A stretch of 64,000 nucleotides of DNA from Buchnera aphidicola (Rhopalosiphum padi) (lineage in GTDB: Bacteria; Pseudomonadota; Gammaproteobacteria; Enterobacterales; Enterobacteriaceae), in NCBI RefSeq assembly GCF_005080845.1, contig NZ_CP034858.1, positions 1 to 64,000 on the forward strand, given 5' to 3'. The translations under genes were made by a program, and so were the position numbers. The notes beneath the pieces were generated by a model. The model was given only the letters and a program-made list of their open reading frames with translations. It was not told where the DNA came from and searched no databases. Of this stretch, positions 26,602-36,851 are shown in pieces. Positions within the stretch are counted from its first letter, which is position 1. Each line of letters starts with the position of its first letter.

Positions 26602-28428
26602 TTATTCTACTGTAACTGATTTTGCAAGATTTCTTGGTTGATCAATATTTTTTCCCTTACTTAAGGCAATATAATAAGCAAGTAACTGCAATGGAATTAT
26701 ATATAAAATAGGTGCTATTATTTCTTCTACATAAGGAATTTTTATAATAGTCATATTTTTTTCTAAATCAATTTCTTGATCTGAAAAAACATAAATCACA
26801 CCACCTCTTGCGCATATTTCTTTAATATTTTTTTTTGTTTTTTCAAGTAATAAATTTTTTGGAGCTGTAATAATAACTGGTATATTTTTATCGATTAATG
26901 CAAGAGGACCATGCTTAAGTTCTCCAGAGGGATAAGCTTCAGCATGAATATAAGAAATTTCTTTTAATTTTAACGCCCCTTCCATAGCAATAGGATATTG
27001 TTCTCCTCGTCCAAGATATAATATATTTTTTTTATTATGTAATTGATTTGCTATAGTTTTAATTAAAGTATCTTTTTTTAAAATTTCTTCTATTCTAAAT
27101 GGTAAAATATTTAATGTTTTTGCAATTTTTTTTTCAATATCATTTTTTTGTTTTTTAAATTTTGTAATTTTTGCTACCAACATTAATAATACAGTTAACT
27201 GTGTAGTAAAAGATTTTGTCGAAGCTACTCCTATTTCTATTCCTGCCTCAGTTAATAAACAACAATCAGATTCTTGAACTAAAGATGAACCTTTCATATT
27301 GCATATAGTTAAGCTTCCTAAATAACCTAATTTTTTTGAAATTCTTAGTGCTGCCAGTGTATCTGCTGTTTCACCAGATTGTGATAAGGTAATAAAAACA
27401 CTTTTTTTTCTAACTGCTAATTTTCGTGAAGAAAATTCAGATGCTATTTCAACATCACATGGAATATTAGCTAGCGATTCAAACCAATATCTAGAAACCA
27501 TGGCAGCATGGTAAGATGTACCACATGCTACTATTTGAATATGTTCTGCATTTAAAAAAAAACTTTGTTCTCTATCTCCTAATTCTGAAAAACTAATTGT
27601 ATCTTTTTTTAAACGATTATTTAGTGCATTACGAATTGAAATAGGTTGTTCATATATCTCTTTTTCCATATAATGTTTATATTTACCTTTATTTACTGGT
27701 TTGTATTTTACGTTAGATATAATTTCCCTTCTTTTGATTATAGAACCATTTTTTTCAAAAATATTTATTTTTTTGCTTTTAACAATAGCAACATCTCCTT
27801 CTTCTAAATATATAAAACGTTTTGTAATATTTAATAGTGCAATTTGATCTGAAGCTATAAAGTTTTCTTCTACACCTAATCCAATAACCAATGGACTTCC
27901 AGAACGTACTGCTATTAATCTTGATGAATTATATGCATCCATAATAACCATACTATAATTTCCATTTAATTTTATTTTACTGCGTTGTACAACTTCTGGA
28001 AGTGATTGTCCTGTTTTAGTTTGTTCCCAATGTAATAAGTGTGCGATTACCTCTGTATCTGTGTCAGAACAAAATATATAACCTTTTTTTTCTAAAAAAG
28101 TTCGTAACTTTAAATTGTTTTCGATAACTCCATTATGAACTACGGCAATATGTGAAGATATATGCGGATGTGTATTTTTTTCAGAAACTTTTCCATGAGT
28201 AGCCCATCTAGTATGAGCAATACCAATTTTACCAAATAGTTTTTTTTTCTTTACTTTTTTTAAAAGTTTATTTACCTTTCCTACACATCGGATACGAATG
28301 ATATTGTTGTTTTGATTTATTACTGCTAATCCTGAAGAATCGTATCCTCGGTATTCTAATTTTTGAATACCTTCGAGAAGAAAATCAATTATATTGCGTT
28401 GTGTTACTGCAGCAACAATACCACACAT
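26602..28428 (-). CDS. glmS: Glutamine-fructose-6-phosphate aminotransferase
   Basis: Makes glucosamine-6-phosphate from fructose-6-phosphate and glutamine, the first step toward UDP-GlcNAc. It has 608 residues (609 in E. coli). The nucleophile is Cys2 (MCGIVAAV), HTRWATHG and HNGVIEN belong to the glutaminase domain, and two SIS domains follow with SQSGETADT. The C terminus ends LAKSVTVE as in E. coli. It lies 65 bp downstream of glmU in the same direction. Confidence 0.98.
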   Translation of the reverse strand: MCGIVAAVTQRNIIDFLLEGIQKLEYRGYDSSGLAVINQNNNIIRIRCVGKVNKLLKKVKKKKLFGKIGIAHTRWATHGKVSEKNTHPHISSHIAVVHNGVIENNLKLRTFLEKKGYIFCSDTDTEVIAHLLHWEQTKTGQSLPEVVQRSKIKLNGNYSMVIMDAYNSSRLIAVRSGSPLVIGLGVEENFIASDQIALLNITKRFIYLEEGDVAIVKSKKINIFEKNGSIIKRREIISNVKYKPVNKGKYKHYMEKEIYEQPISIRNALNNRLKKDTISFSELGDREQSFFLNAEHIQIVACGTSYHAAMVSRYWFESLANIPCDVEIASEFSSRKLAVRKKSVFITLSQSGETADTLAALRISKKLGYLGSLTICNMKGSSLVQESDCCLLTEAGIEIGVASTKSFTTQLTVLLMLVAKITKFKKQKNDIEKKIAKTLNILPFRIEEILKKDTLIKTIANQLHNKKNILYLGRGEQYPIAMEGALKLKEISYIHAEAYPSGELKHGPLALIDKNIPVIITAPKNLLLEKTKKNIKEICARGGVIYVFSDQEIDLEKNMTIIKIPYVEEIIAPILYIIPLQLLAYYIALSKGKNIDQPRNLAKSVTVE

Positions 28429-28493
28429 AGAAATATACCTTTTAAATTTTTAAAAAATTATTTTTTATTAAAAATATCAATTATTCAATACTA

Positions 28494-29876
28494 TTAATCA
28501 ATTTTTTTGATGTTTTTTTGAGGACGTATCCAATTTTTTTTTTGTTTTTGTTCTTTATTATTATAAACTAAGCATGGTGTATCAACATCTTTAGTCAGAG
28601 TAGTTCCTGCTGCAATAGTTGCATTTTTTATAATTTTAATAGGTGCAATTAATTGTGTATTAGCACCTATTAGGACATTGTCACCAATAATAGTTTTGAA
28701 TTTATTTACACCATCATAATTGCATGTAATACTACCTGCTCCAATATTAACTTGAGAACCAATTTCAGAATTTCCAAAATAACTTAGATGTTTAATTTTA
28801 GATTCTTTTTTGATGGTACTTTCTTTAATTTCAACGAAGTTACCTATATGAATTTGATTGTCTAATATAGTTTTAGGTCGTAAATGTGCAAAAGGACCTA
28901 TAATGCATTTTTTTCCTATTTTGACGCTTTCTATAATTGTATATTCTTTGATTTCAGTTTGATTATCAATAAAACTATTTTTAATCACAGATCCAGCTCC
29001 AATTTTGACATTATTTCCTAAAATAATATTTCCTTCTAATATAACACCAGTATCTATTTCTACATTTTTTCCATGTTTTAATATTCCTCTTAAAATAAAA
29101 TGATCTGGATCTTTTAATGTTACACCTGAAAGTAGTAAATCATTGATTTGTTTTTTTTGAAATATTTTTTCTAAAATAGATAATTGTAGCTTATTATTTA
29201 CACCTAATATTTCTTCATAGTTTAAAACCTGTACTGTTTTAATAGTACTTTTTTCTAAATGAGCAAAATAGATAATATCAGTCGCATAAAATTCTTTTTT
29301 TATATTTTTATTATTAATTTTATTTAGCCATCTTTTTAAATCTTTTCCATTTGCTATAAATATTCCAGAATATACTTCTTTGATTTTTTTTTCATGAAAA
29401 TTTGCATCTTGTTCTTCTATTATTTTAATAACTTTCCCATTTTTTTTTAAAACTCGTCCATATCCATCAGGGTTTTTAGTACGAGCAGTTAATAGACTGA
29501 TTTTAGATTTTTTTTTAGAATTAAATAGTTTTTTTATTGATTCAATTGAAATGCATGGCATATCTCCATAAAGAACTACTACGTCATTATCGTCTGAAAA
29601 ATTCTTAGATGCTATTAGTATAGCATCCCCTGTTCCTTTTTGTTCTTTTTGCACGATCCACTCTATAGACGCATCATTAATTGTAGATTCTATTGTTTTT
29701 TCTTTATTATTATAAACTAATATAATTTTTTTAGGTTTTATAGATTTTGCTATTTTTATAACATGTTCTAGAATTGTTTTCCCACCTAATTTATGTAATA
29801 CTTTAGGATAGCTAGATTTCATTCTTGTTCCTTTTCCAGCTGCTAGTATTACTACATTTATTTCTTTTTTTAACAT
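28494..29876 (-). CDS. glmU: Bifunctional GlcNAc-1-P uridyltransferase / GlcN-1-P acetyltransferase
   Basis: Catalyses the last two steps to UDP-GlcNAc, the precursor of peptidoglycan. It has 460 residues (456 in E. coli). The N-terminal pyrophosphorylase motif LAAGKGTRM is at about 11-19, and GYGRV is present. The C-terminal left-handed beta-helix shows repeated hexapeptides such as IGAGSV and NIGAGSITCNYDG. A run of ten A in the lysine-rich C terminus keeps the frame. It forms a glmU-glmS operon. Confidence 0.97.
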   Translation of the reverse strand: MLKKEINVVILAAGKGTRMKSSYPKVLHKLGGKTILEHVIKIAKSIKPKKIILVYNNKEKTIESTINDASIEWIVQKEQKGTGDAILIASKNFSDDNDVVVLYGDMPCISIESIKKLFNSKKKSKISLLTARTKNPDGYGRVLKKNGKVIKIIEEQDANFHEKKIKEVYSGIFIANGKDLKRWLNKINNKNIKKEFYATDIIYFAHLEKSTIKTVQVLNYEEILGVNNKLQLSILEKIFQKKQINDLLLSGVTLKDPDHFILRGILKHGKNVEIDTGVILEGNIILGNNVKIGAGSVIKNSFIDNQTEIKEYTIIESVKIGKKCIIGPFAHLRPKTILDNQIHIGNFVEIKESTIKKESKIKHLSYFGNSEIGSQVNIGAGSITCNYDGVNKFKTIIGDNVLIGANTQLIAPIKIIKNATIAAGTTLTKDVDTPCLVYNNKEQKQKKNWIRPQKNIKKID

Positions 29877-30017
29877 TTATATATCCTTTTTTCATTTTTA
29901 TAAGATTACAATTTTTATTTAAATCGTTAATTTTTATAAAATTCTAAATTATTTTTTATATTTGTTATAATATGTTTTTCACATATTAAATGTATATTTT
30001 TTTATAAAGGTTCTTTT

Positions 30018-30821
30018 ATGTATCGAATTATTACAGTAGATTTAGATGGCACTTTACTTTCACCAGAAAACAAAATAACAAAATATACTGAAAAAATCAT
30101 AAAATTGTTAATAGAAAAAGGTTTTTATTTTGTTTTCGCTTCCGGTCGTCATTACATTGATATCATGGAAATTAGAGACGCTCTGAATATAAAAGTTTTT
30201 ATGATTACTTCTAATGGAGCTCGAGTTTACGATTTAAATGATGTGTTAATTTTTGAAAATAACTTAGATGAAGAGATTGCTTTAAAATTATGTAAAATAA
30301 AATATTTAGATTCAGATATTATTACTCAAGTGTATCGTAATGATCAATGGTATATAAATAATAATAAAATAGATAATAATTTTTGTCCCACTTTATCATT
30401 ACTAAGATATAAATACTTTCGTCCAGATATATTTAATTTTAATAAAGTAAGTAAAGTTTTTTTTACAAGTTATAATTTAAAAAAATTACATAATCTTGAA
30501 AAAGAAATTACTTCTTCTTTCGGTGATCAAGTTAATGTGCATTTTTCTGTACCAGGTTGTTTGGAAGTTGTATCTGGAAAAGTTTCCAAAGGATATGGAT
30601 TAAAGTTGATATCTAAAATTTCAGGAGTTTCTTTGAAAGAATTTATTACTTTTGGAGATGGAATGAATGATCAAGATATGCTTAGTATTTCTGGAAAAGC
30701 ATGTATTATGCAGAATGCAGATTCGCGTTTGAAAAAAAAACTACCATATGCTGAAGTGATTGGAAGTAATAAAAATGATGGTGTTGCAGTTTTTTTAGAT
30801 AAAATTTTTATAAAAAAATGA
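30018..30821 (+). CDS. yigL: HAD-family sugar/pyridoxal phosphatase YigL
   Basis: Cof-type HAD phosphatase; the E. coli protein removes phosphate from pyridoxal phosphate and sugar phosphates. It has 267 residues, close to 266 in E. coli. Motif I VDLDGTLL has catalytic Asp8 and Asp10, and the metal-binding motif IV is FGDGMND. SNGARV and VSKVFFT match YigL better than other Cof paralogues. The neighbourhood also fits, since yigL lies near metE-metR in E. coli. It ends 5 bp before the convergent metR. Confidence 0.92.
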   Translation: MYRIITVDLDGTLLSPENKITKYTEKIIKLLIEKGFYFVFASGRHYIDIMEIRDALNIKVFMITSNGARVYDLNDVLIFENNLDEEIALKLCKIKYLDSDIITQVYRNDQWYINNNKIDNNFCPTLSLLRYKYFRPDIFNFNKVSKVFFTSYNLKKLHNLEKEITSSFGDQVNVHFSVPGCLEVVSGKVSKGYGLKLISKISGVSLKEFITFGDGMNDQDMLSISGKACIMQNADSRLKKKLPYAEVIGSNKNDGVAVFLDKIFIKK

Positions 30822-30826
30822 ATATA

Positions 30827-31765
30827 TTAAATATTTTTAATCTTTTTAAAAAAATGAGGTTTTAATGCATCACGAATAAATTTTAAATGAGTACAGGCAT
30901 GTAAACGTATAGAATGAATAAAATTTTGTATTATTAATTCCTTTTGATCACCATCACGTATAGCAGCGTATAAACGTTTCCACATTCCATTTCCTAATTT
31001 TTTTGTTACTATTAAACCTTGTTTTTCAAAAGTATCTACTACCCAATGTGGTAATGCAGTAATGCCCATTTGTGCTGAAACCATTTGAATTAAAAGTAAA
31101 GTATTATTTACATTCTTAAATATTGGTATAATTCCAGCTGGTTGTAAAAAAAATTTCCATATATCTAATCTATCACGTTGAACAGGATATATCATAAGTA
31201 TTTCAGATGTTAAATCTTCTGGAAGAATATTTTGTTTTTTTTGAGCTAAAGGATGGTGAGGTGATAATACTAAACGTACTTCAAAATCAAACATAGGAAC
31301 ATAAAATAAATGACTTCTTGGTAATACTTCTGAAGTTAATACAATATCCAGTTTTCCTTGTTGAAGAGATGGTTGAGGACTAAAAATCATATCTGAATAA
31401 AAATCTATTTCTACCCTTGGCCATCTTTTTTGAAATATTTTTAATGCAGGCGTTAACCATTGAATACAACTATGACATTCAATGGCAAGTCTAATAGTCA
31501 TCTGATGATTTTTCTTGCAATTTTGTATTGCTTTATGAATTTTTGGTAATATTTCTTTTGATAATTGAAGTAAAATTGCACCTTGTATTGTAAATTTTAT
31601 AGGATGACTTTTCCTAATAAATAATTTAAAACCTAATTTTTTTTCTAATTCATTAAATTGATGAGAGATGGCTGATTGTGTTTGATGCAATTGAATTGCA
31701 GCTGCACTTAATGAACCACTATTTTTTAAAGCTTGTAGTGTCCGAAGATGTTTTATTTCGATCAT
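30827..31765 (-). CDS. metR: LysR-type regulator MetR
   Basis: Homocysteine-responsive activator of methionine genes, one of very few transcription regulators kept in this lineage. It has 312 residues (317 in E. coli). The N-terminal helix-turn-helix is intact ([31 protein letters not shown]), and the effector domain is full length. It is divergent from metE across 141 bp, the classic arrangement. I find no clean TGAAN5TTCA operator between them. Confidence 0.96.
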   Translation of the reverse strand: MIEIKHLRTLQALKNSGSLSAAAIQLHQTQSAISHQFNELEKKLGFKLFIRKSHPIKFTIQGAILLQLSKEILPKIHKAIQNCKKNHQMTIRLAIECHSCIQWLTPALKIFQKRWPRVEIDFYSDMIFSPQPSLQQGKLDIVLTSEVLPRSHLFYVPMFDFEVRLVLSPHHPLAQKKQNILPEDLTSEILMIYPVQRDRLDIWKFFLQPAGIIPIFKNVNNTLLLIQMVSAQMGITALPHWVVDTFEKQGLIVTKKLGNGMWKRLYAAIRDGDQKELIIQNFIHSIRLHACTHLKFIRDALKPHFFKKIKNI

Positions 31766-31906
31766 GAGATTCCTTCATATCGAGAATTAACTATTTGCGC
31801 TTGCGAATTTTACTTAATACTAGAATTATAAGATATCTGTTTTAAATAAATCAATATATAAAACTTTATTAATTAATAATTTAATTATAAATAGTAAGGG
31901 AAAAAG

Positions 31907-34192
31907 ATGACTATTTTTAATCATACTCTTGGATTTCCAAGAATAGGTTTAAATCGCGAATTAAAAAAAGCTCAGGAAGATTATTGGTCTGGTAATCTTC
32001 AATCTGAAGAATTATTATCCATAGGATCTCAATTGAGAAGAGAAAATTGGAGAAAACAAAAAGAAGCTGGAGTTGATTATATACCAGTTGGAGATTTTGC
32101 TTGGTATGACCATGTATTAAGTACTAGTATGATGTTAGGAAATATTCCTGAAAGACATCTTAACGTTAATAGTAATAGTACAATTGATTTAGATTGTTTA
32201 TTTCGAATTGCACGCGGTTTTTCTCCAGATATTCCTGCTTCAGAAATGACTAAATGGTTTAATACAAATTATCATTATATAGTACCAGAATTCAATAAAA
32301 ATAGAATACTAAAATTTTCGTGGAAACAAATCTTAGAAGAAACAGATGAAGCTTTATCATTAGGATATAAAGTAAAACCTGTAATTTTAGGTCCGATTAC
32401 ATATCTTTGGTTAGGAAAAATAAAAGGAGAATATTTTGATCGTTTAGATCTTCTTAAAAATATATTACCAATATATAAACAAGTTTTAAATGAGCTATCG
32501 CAACGTAATATTGATTTTGTTCAAATGGATGAACCTGCCTTAGTTTTAGATCTTCCAGAAAAATGGAAAAAAGCTTATTCTTACGTTTATGAATATTTAC
32601 ATGGAAAAACTAAAATACTATTAACAACATATTTTGATAGTATTGAACATAATATAGAGTATATTCGAAATTTACCTATTTATGGTATTCATATTGATTT
32701 AGTTTTTGGAAAATATAACTTATTTGATTTTAATTCTAAACTACCTAAAGAATGGATTTTATCTCTAGGAGTAATTAATGGTCGAAATGTATGGCGTGCT
32801 GATCTTTTAAAATGGTTTAAAAATATCTCTACTATTTTAAAATTTCGTGAAAAATTATTAATTGGTTCATCTTGTTCTTTATTGCATTCTCCTATTGATT
32901 TAAAAGAAGAAAAAAATTTAGACAAAGAGTCTAAAAAATGGTTTTCTTTCGCTATACAAAAGTGCACTGAACTATCTTTATTATCTGAAGCATTAAATAA
33001 AAACGATATTAATGCTATTAAAAAATGGTGTTCACCTATTTATGAGCGTGATTTTTCTAAAAGGGTGCAAAACATTGAAGTTCAAAAACGGTTGTCTAAA
33101 ATTTTTAATACGAGTTTTGAACGTTCTCATTCTTATGAAATTCGTTCTCAAGAACAGAAAAAAAAATTTAATTTACCTATTTTACCAACAACTACTATTG
33201 GATCTTTTCCACAAACAGTTGAAATAAGAAAATTGCGACGTGATTATAAAGCAGGATTAATAAATAATACTGATTATGAAATAGGAATTAGAAAACATAT
33301 TAAAGAAGTAATAAAAGTACAAGAACAACTAGGTATAGATGTTTTAGTACACGGAGAGTCTGAAAGAAATGATATGGTTGAGTATTTTGGTGAAAACTTA
33401 GATGGATTTGTTTTTACAGATAACGGATGGGTTCAAAGTTATGGTTCACGTTATGTTAAACCTCCTATTATTGTCGGTGATATCAGTCGTTCAAATTCAA
33501 TAACTGTAAAATGGTCTAAATATGCTCAATCTTTAACCGATAAACCAGTAAAGGGAATGCTGACAGGACCGGTAACAATTTTATTTTGGTCTTTTCCTAG
33601 AGAAGATATTTCATTAGAAAAAATTGCTAAACAAATTGCATTGGCATTGCAAGATGAAGTATTAGATTTAGAAAAAGAAAAAATAGAAATCATTCAAATT
33701 GATGAGCCTGCATTACGAGAAGGTTTGCCCTTGCGTAAAAGTTTATGGAAAGAGTATTTGTCTTGGGCAGTGGATGCATTTCGTTTAAGCTCTTCAGGGG
33801 TAAAAAATACTACACAAATTCATACACATATGTGTTATTGTGAATTTAATGATATTATGGATGCCATTGCTTTATTAGATGCTGACGTTATTACGATTGA
33901 AACTGCTCGCTCAGATATGGAATTATTGGAAGCATTTAAAACATTTAATTATCCAAACGAAGTTGGTCCTGGAGTTTATGACATTCATTCCTCAAATATA
34001 CCTAACATTGAATCAATTAATTTTTTATTAAGCAAAGCTATGGCCTATATTCCAGTAGAACGTATTTGGGTAAATCCAGATTGTGGTTTAAAAACTCGAA
34101 ATTGGAATGAAACAATATCAGCATTAAAAAATATGGTTTGTGCAGCAAAAGAAATGAGAAATAAAATTCAAAAAAATAACTTAAATAAATAA
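31907..34192 (+). CDS. metE: Cobalamin-independent methionine synthase
   Basis: Transfers a methyl group from 5-methyl-tetrahydrofolate (polyglutamate) to homocysteine. It has 761 residues (753 in E. coli). The zinc ligands are visible in THMCYCEF and in NPDCGLKTR near the C terminus, and the homocysteine site IGSFPQT is present. It is paired with metF (50734-51618), which supplies the methyl donor. It is followed by a long hairpin shared with the convergent purH. Confidence 0.98.
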   Translation: MTIFNHTLGFPRIGLNRELKKAQEDYWSGNLQSEELLSIGSQLRRENWRKQKEAGVDYIPVGDFAWYDHVLSTSMMLGNIPERHLNVNSNSTIDLDCLFRIARGFSPDIPASEMTKWFNTNYHYIVPEFNKNRILKFSWKQILEETDEALSLGYKVKPVILGPITYLWLGKIKGEYFDRLDLLKNILPIYKQVLNELSQRNIDFVQMDEPALVLDLPEKWKKAYSYVYEYLHGKTKILLTTYFDSIEHNIEYIRNLPIYGIHIDLVFGKYNLFDFNSKLPKEWILSLGVINGRNVWRADLLKWFKNISTILKFREKLLIGSSCSLLHSPIDLKEEKNLDKESKKWFSFAIQKCTELSLLSEALNKNDINAIKKWCSPIYERDFSKRVQNIEVQKRLSKIFNTSFERSHSYEIRSQEQKKKFNLPILPTTTIGSFPQTVEIRKLRRDYKAGLINNTDYEIGIRKHIKEVIKVQEQLGIDVLVHGESERNDMVEYFGENLDGFVFTDNGWVQSYGSRYVKPPIIVGDISRSNSITVKWSKYAQSLTDKPVKGMLTGPVTILFWSFPREDISLEKIAKQIALALQDEVLDLEKEKIEIIQIDEPALREGLPLRKSLWKEYLSWAVDAFRLSSSGVKNTTQIHTHMCYCEFNDIMDAIALLDADVITIETARSDMELLEAFKTFNYPNEVGPGVYDIHSSNIPNIESINFLLSKAMAYIPVERIWVNPDCGLKTRNWNETISALKNMVCAAKEMRNKIQKNNLNK

Positions 34193-34222
34193 AATAAACT
34201 CTTTTTTTAAATTTAAAATTTC

Positions 34223-34280
34223 ATTAAATCATCTTTTAGATTGTTTTTATTAAAAATAAAAATCTAAATGATGATTTAAT
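34223..34280. terminator. Long hairpin between convergent metE and purH
   Basis: A 20-position stem with one T.T mismatch: ATTAAATCATC plus TTTAGATT at 34223-34242 pairs with 34261-34280 across an 18-base loop. The DNA to the right is T-rich. The stem is almost all A-T, so its length replaces GC content. It could end transcripts from both sides. Confidence 0.7.
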
Positions 34281-34378
34281 CAATTTATTTTTTTAGATTT
34301 CTTTATGCTATTTCTATTTAAAACTTTTCTTATATTAATAATTTAAAAATAAAAAATTATATAAATTTTAACTTTTAA

Positions 34379-35959
34379 TTAATGTTTAAAATGACGTTTA
34401 TTAGTAAAAATCATGCTTATATTATGTTCATTGGCGGATTGGATTACTTCTTTATCTCGAATAGAACCACCTGGTTGAATAATACAACTAATACCAACTA
34501 AAGCAGCATTATCTATCCCATCTCGAAAAGGGAAAAAAGCATCAGAAGCCATAATTGCTCCAATAGTATTATGATGATTTCGATCTTTCACTTTTAAGTT
34601 CGCTAATTTAGTTGCATCAACTCTGCTTGTTTGTCCTGCACCTATTCCAATAGTAGTTTTATTGACACTATATACGATAGCATTCGATTTAACAAATTTA
34701 GCCACTTTCCAAGAAAAGATGGCATCTTCTAGTTCTTTTTGAGTAGGTAATCGATTTGTAACAAAATTAAAATTTTTTATATTTACTTTATTAAAATCAT
34801 ATTCTTGTATAAGCAATCCGTTAGTTATTCTCTTAAAATCTAAACCTTTTTTATTTTTTTCAATTTTTCCACAAACAATTAAACGTATATTTTGTTTTTT
34901 TTGTAGTATTTTTAAAGCTCTTTCATCTATTTCAGGAGCAATAATAACTTCGACAAACTGTTTTTTAACAATTTCTTGAGCTGTTTTTAAATCTAATGTA
35001 GAATTAAAAGCAATTATTCCTCCAAAAGCCGAAATAGGATCTGAATTATAAGCAGATAAATATGATTTTATAAGAGAATTACTTTCTGAGACTCCGCAAG
35101 GATTCCCGTGTTTGACAATAACACATGTTGGTTCAGAAAATTCTTTTACGCATTCTAATGCTATATCAGCATCGCATATATTGTTATAAGATAGATTTTT
35201 ACCTTGTACTTGACGTGACGAACTAATCGTTCCAGACTTTAATATTTCTTTTTCTACATAAAATGAAGATTTTTGATGTTGATTTTCTCCATATCTTAAG
35301 TCTTGCTTTTTTATAAAATTTAATTTAATTTCATTTGGAAAAATATCATTTTGGTTTTTTTCTTTATAAGAATTGTTTTTTAAAAAATATTTAAAAATTA
35401 TTTCTTCATATGACGAAGTATACTCAAAAGCTTTAGTTGCTAAATCAAATCTTTTTTCTAAACTTATAGTATTGTTATTAATTAATTTAATAACTGATTT
35501 AAAATCTGATAAATCTACTATAACTACAACATCTTTGTAATTTTTAGCAGCAGCACGGACAAGTGTCGGACCACCAATATCAATATTATCAATTATTTCT
35601 TCTGCATTACATTCTTCTCGATTTTGTATTTTTTCAAATGGATAAAAATTCACAATTACCATATCTATAGGTATTAGATTATGTAATTTCATAATTTTTT
35701 GGTCTTTTTTTCTTCTACCTAAAATACCACCTATTATTTTAGGATGTAATGTTTTAACTCGTCCATCCATTATTTCAGGAAAATTTGTGTAATTTGATAT
35801 TTCCATGACAGGTATGTTGTTTTTTTTTAAAATATCAGCCGTTCCTCCTGTAGAAAGTAAATTTATTTTTTTTTCTGAAAGTATTTTTGATATTTCTAAA
35901 AGATTTGTTTTATCTGATAAACTAATCAAGGCATTTTTTATAGTATTATTTAATAACAT
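34379..35959 (-). CDS. purH: Bifunctional AICAR transformylase / IMP cyclohydrolase
   Basis: Converts AICAR to IMP using 10-formyl-tetrahydrofolate. It has 526 residues (529 in E. coli). The N-terminal cyclohydrolase shows STGGTADILKK, DGRVKTLHPK and IDIGGPTLVRAAAKN; the C-terminal transformylase shows CVIVKHGNPCG. purD, its E. coli operon partner, is absent. In endosymbionts with histidine synthesis PurH probably recycles the AICAR by-product. Confidence 0.98.
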   Translation of the reverse strand: MLLNNTIKNALISLSDKTNLLEISKILSEKKINLLSTGGTADILKKNNIPVMEISNYTNFPEIMDGRVKTLHPKIIGGILGRRKKDQKIMKLHNLIPIDMVIVNFYPFEKIQNREECNAEEIIDNIDIGGPTLVRAAAKNYKDVVVIVDLSDFKSVIKLINNNTISLEKRFDLATKAFEYTSSYEEIIFKYFLKNNSYKEKNQNDIFPNEIKLNFIKKQDLRYGENQHQKSSFYVEKEILKSGTISSSRQVQGKNLSYNNICDADIALECVKEFSEPTCVIVKHGNPCGVSESNSLIKSYLSAYNSDPISAFGGIIAFNSTLDLKTAQEIVKKQFVEVIIAPEIDERALKILQKKQNIRLIVCGKIEKNKKGLDFKRITNGLLIQEYDFNKVNIKNFNFVTNRLPTQKELEDAIFSWKVAKFVKSNAIVYSVNKTTIGIGAGQTSRVDATKLANLKVKDRNHHNTIGAIMASDAFFPFRDGIDNAALVGISCIIQPGGSIRDKEVIQSANEHNISMIFTNKRHFKH

Positions 35960-36061
35960 AATTTGTTTTCTTTTTTATAAAAATGATAACTGTGAATTAG
36001 TATAAATTTAAATGTTTTTTTATATGTAAAAATTTTTATTTTTTTAAGATAGTTTAATATT

Positions 36062-36084
36062 AGGGGCATAATGCCCCTTTTTTA
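36062..36084. terminator. GC-rich hairpin 3' of hupA
   Basis: AGGGGCA at 36062-36068 pairs with TGCCCCT at 36072-36078 with a 3-base loop. The T run follows on the plus strand, whereas hupA and purH are on the minus strand, where the hairpin is preceded by A and followed by AATATT. It may still end the hupA message, or block antisense transcription coming through purH. Confidence 0.6.
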
Positions 36085-36101
36085 TGCTGTAATTCTATAC
36101 A

Positions 36102-36374
36102 TTACTTAATTGCGTTTTTTAATGTTTTTCCAGATATAAAACTGGGAACTTTTGTTGCAGGAATAATTATTTCTTTTCCTGTTTGAGGATTTCTTCCTGT
36201 TCGAGATGTTCTTAAATTTACTTTGAAAGTACCAAAACCTACTATTTGTACTGATTCACCTTTTTTTAAGGATTCAATGATAGCTGATAGTATTGTTTCT
36301 AAAGTAGATTTAACCTGTATTTTAGATAAATTAGATTGCTTAGAAATAATGTCAATTAACTGAGTTTTATTCAT
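36102..36374 (-). CDS. hupA: DNA-binding protein HU
   Basis: Histone-like dimer that bends and compacts DNA. It has 90 residues, the same as E. coli. GFGTFKVN and [12 protein letters not shown] form the DNA-gripping arms with the intercalating proline. It aligns best with the alpha form by position, downstream of rpoC and upstream of purH as in E. coli after loss of the thi and hem genes. Confidence 0.95.
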   Translation of the reverse strand: MNKTQLIDIISKQSNLSKIQVKSTLETILSAIIESLKKGESVQIVGFGTFKVNLRTSRTGRNPQTGKEIIIPATKVPSFISGKTLKNAIK

Positions 36375-36851
36375 TATTTTCCCTTTTTACTTAAAAAGTA
36401 TTAATTAATTTAAATAAAAATAATTTATTTTTACACTTAAAATAAATTGTTTTTTAATACAAATTTTTGTATATTTTATAGATGAGATAATAAATATGCG
36501 TAATTCTATTTTTTTTTAATAATAGTTAATTAATATTAAATTTGTAAAAATTGATTGAAAAAAAGATTTAACTTTTAAAATTAAAATATATAATATATCC
36601 TAAAATAGGTAAAAAGATAGTATAAATAAAGTGTATACATATGTTTTTAACATCGTCTATTTATCGAAATATTTTTAATAAAACTTATTAAGTTGTTTAT
36701 TTTTAATATAAATGACTCATTTAATTTCTTTTTTTAATTATTTATTAAATCAAATTTATAATTTTTAAATTTTTTTTAGCATAATGAACGCTATTTTTTT
36801 ATATTTTGGCTGCTTTTAAGAGCAGCCATAGTATAATTATTTTAAAATTAT
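36375..36851. other. 477-bp spacer between rpoC and hupA
   Basis: Very A+T-rich and without any gene. It holds the hairpin that follows rpoC (36808-36827) and must contain the hupA promoter, but no hexamer pair stands out. E. coli has the thi cluster, rsd, nudC, hemE, nfi and yjaG at this place; no remnant is readable. Confidence 0.6.
36808..36827 (-). terminator. Hairpin after rpoC
   Basis: GGCTGCT at 36808-36814 pairs with AGCAGCC at 36821-36827 with a 6-base loop, 25 bp beyond the rpoC stop. On the transcribed minus strand it is followed by an A-rich, not U-rich, segment, so it may protect the 3' end or need another factor to end transcription. Confidence 0.6.
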
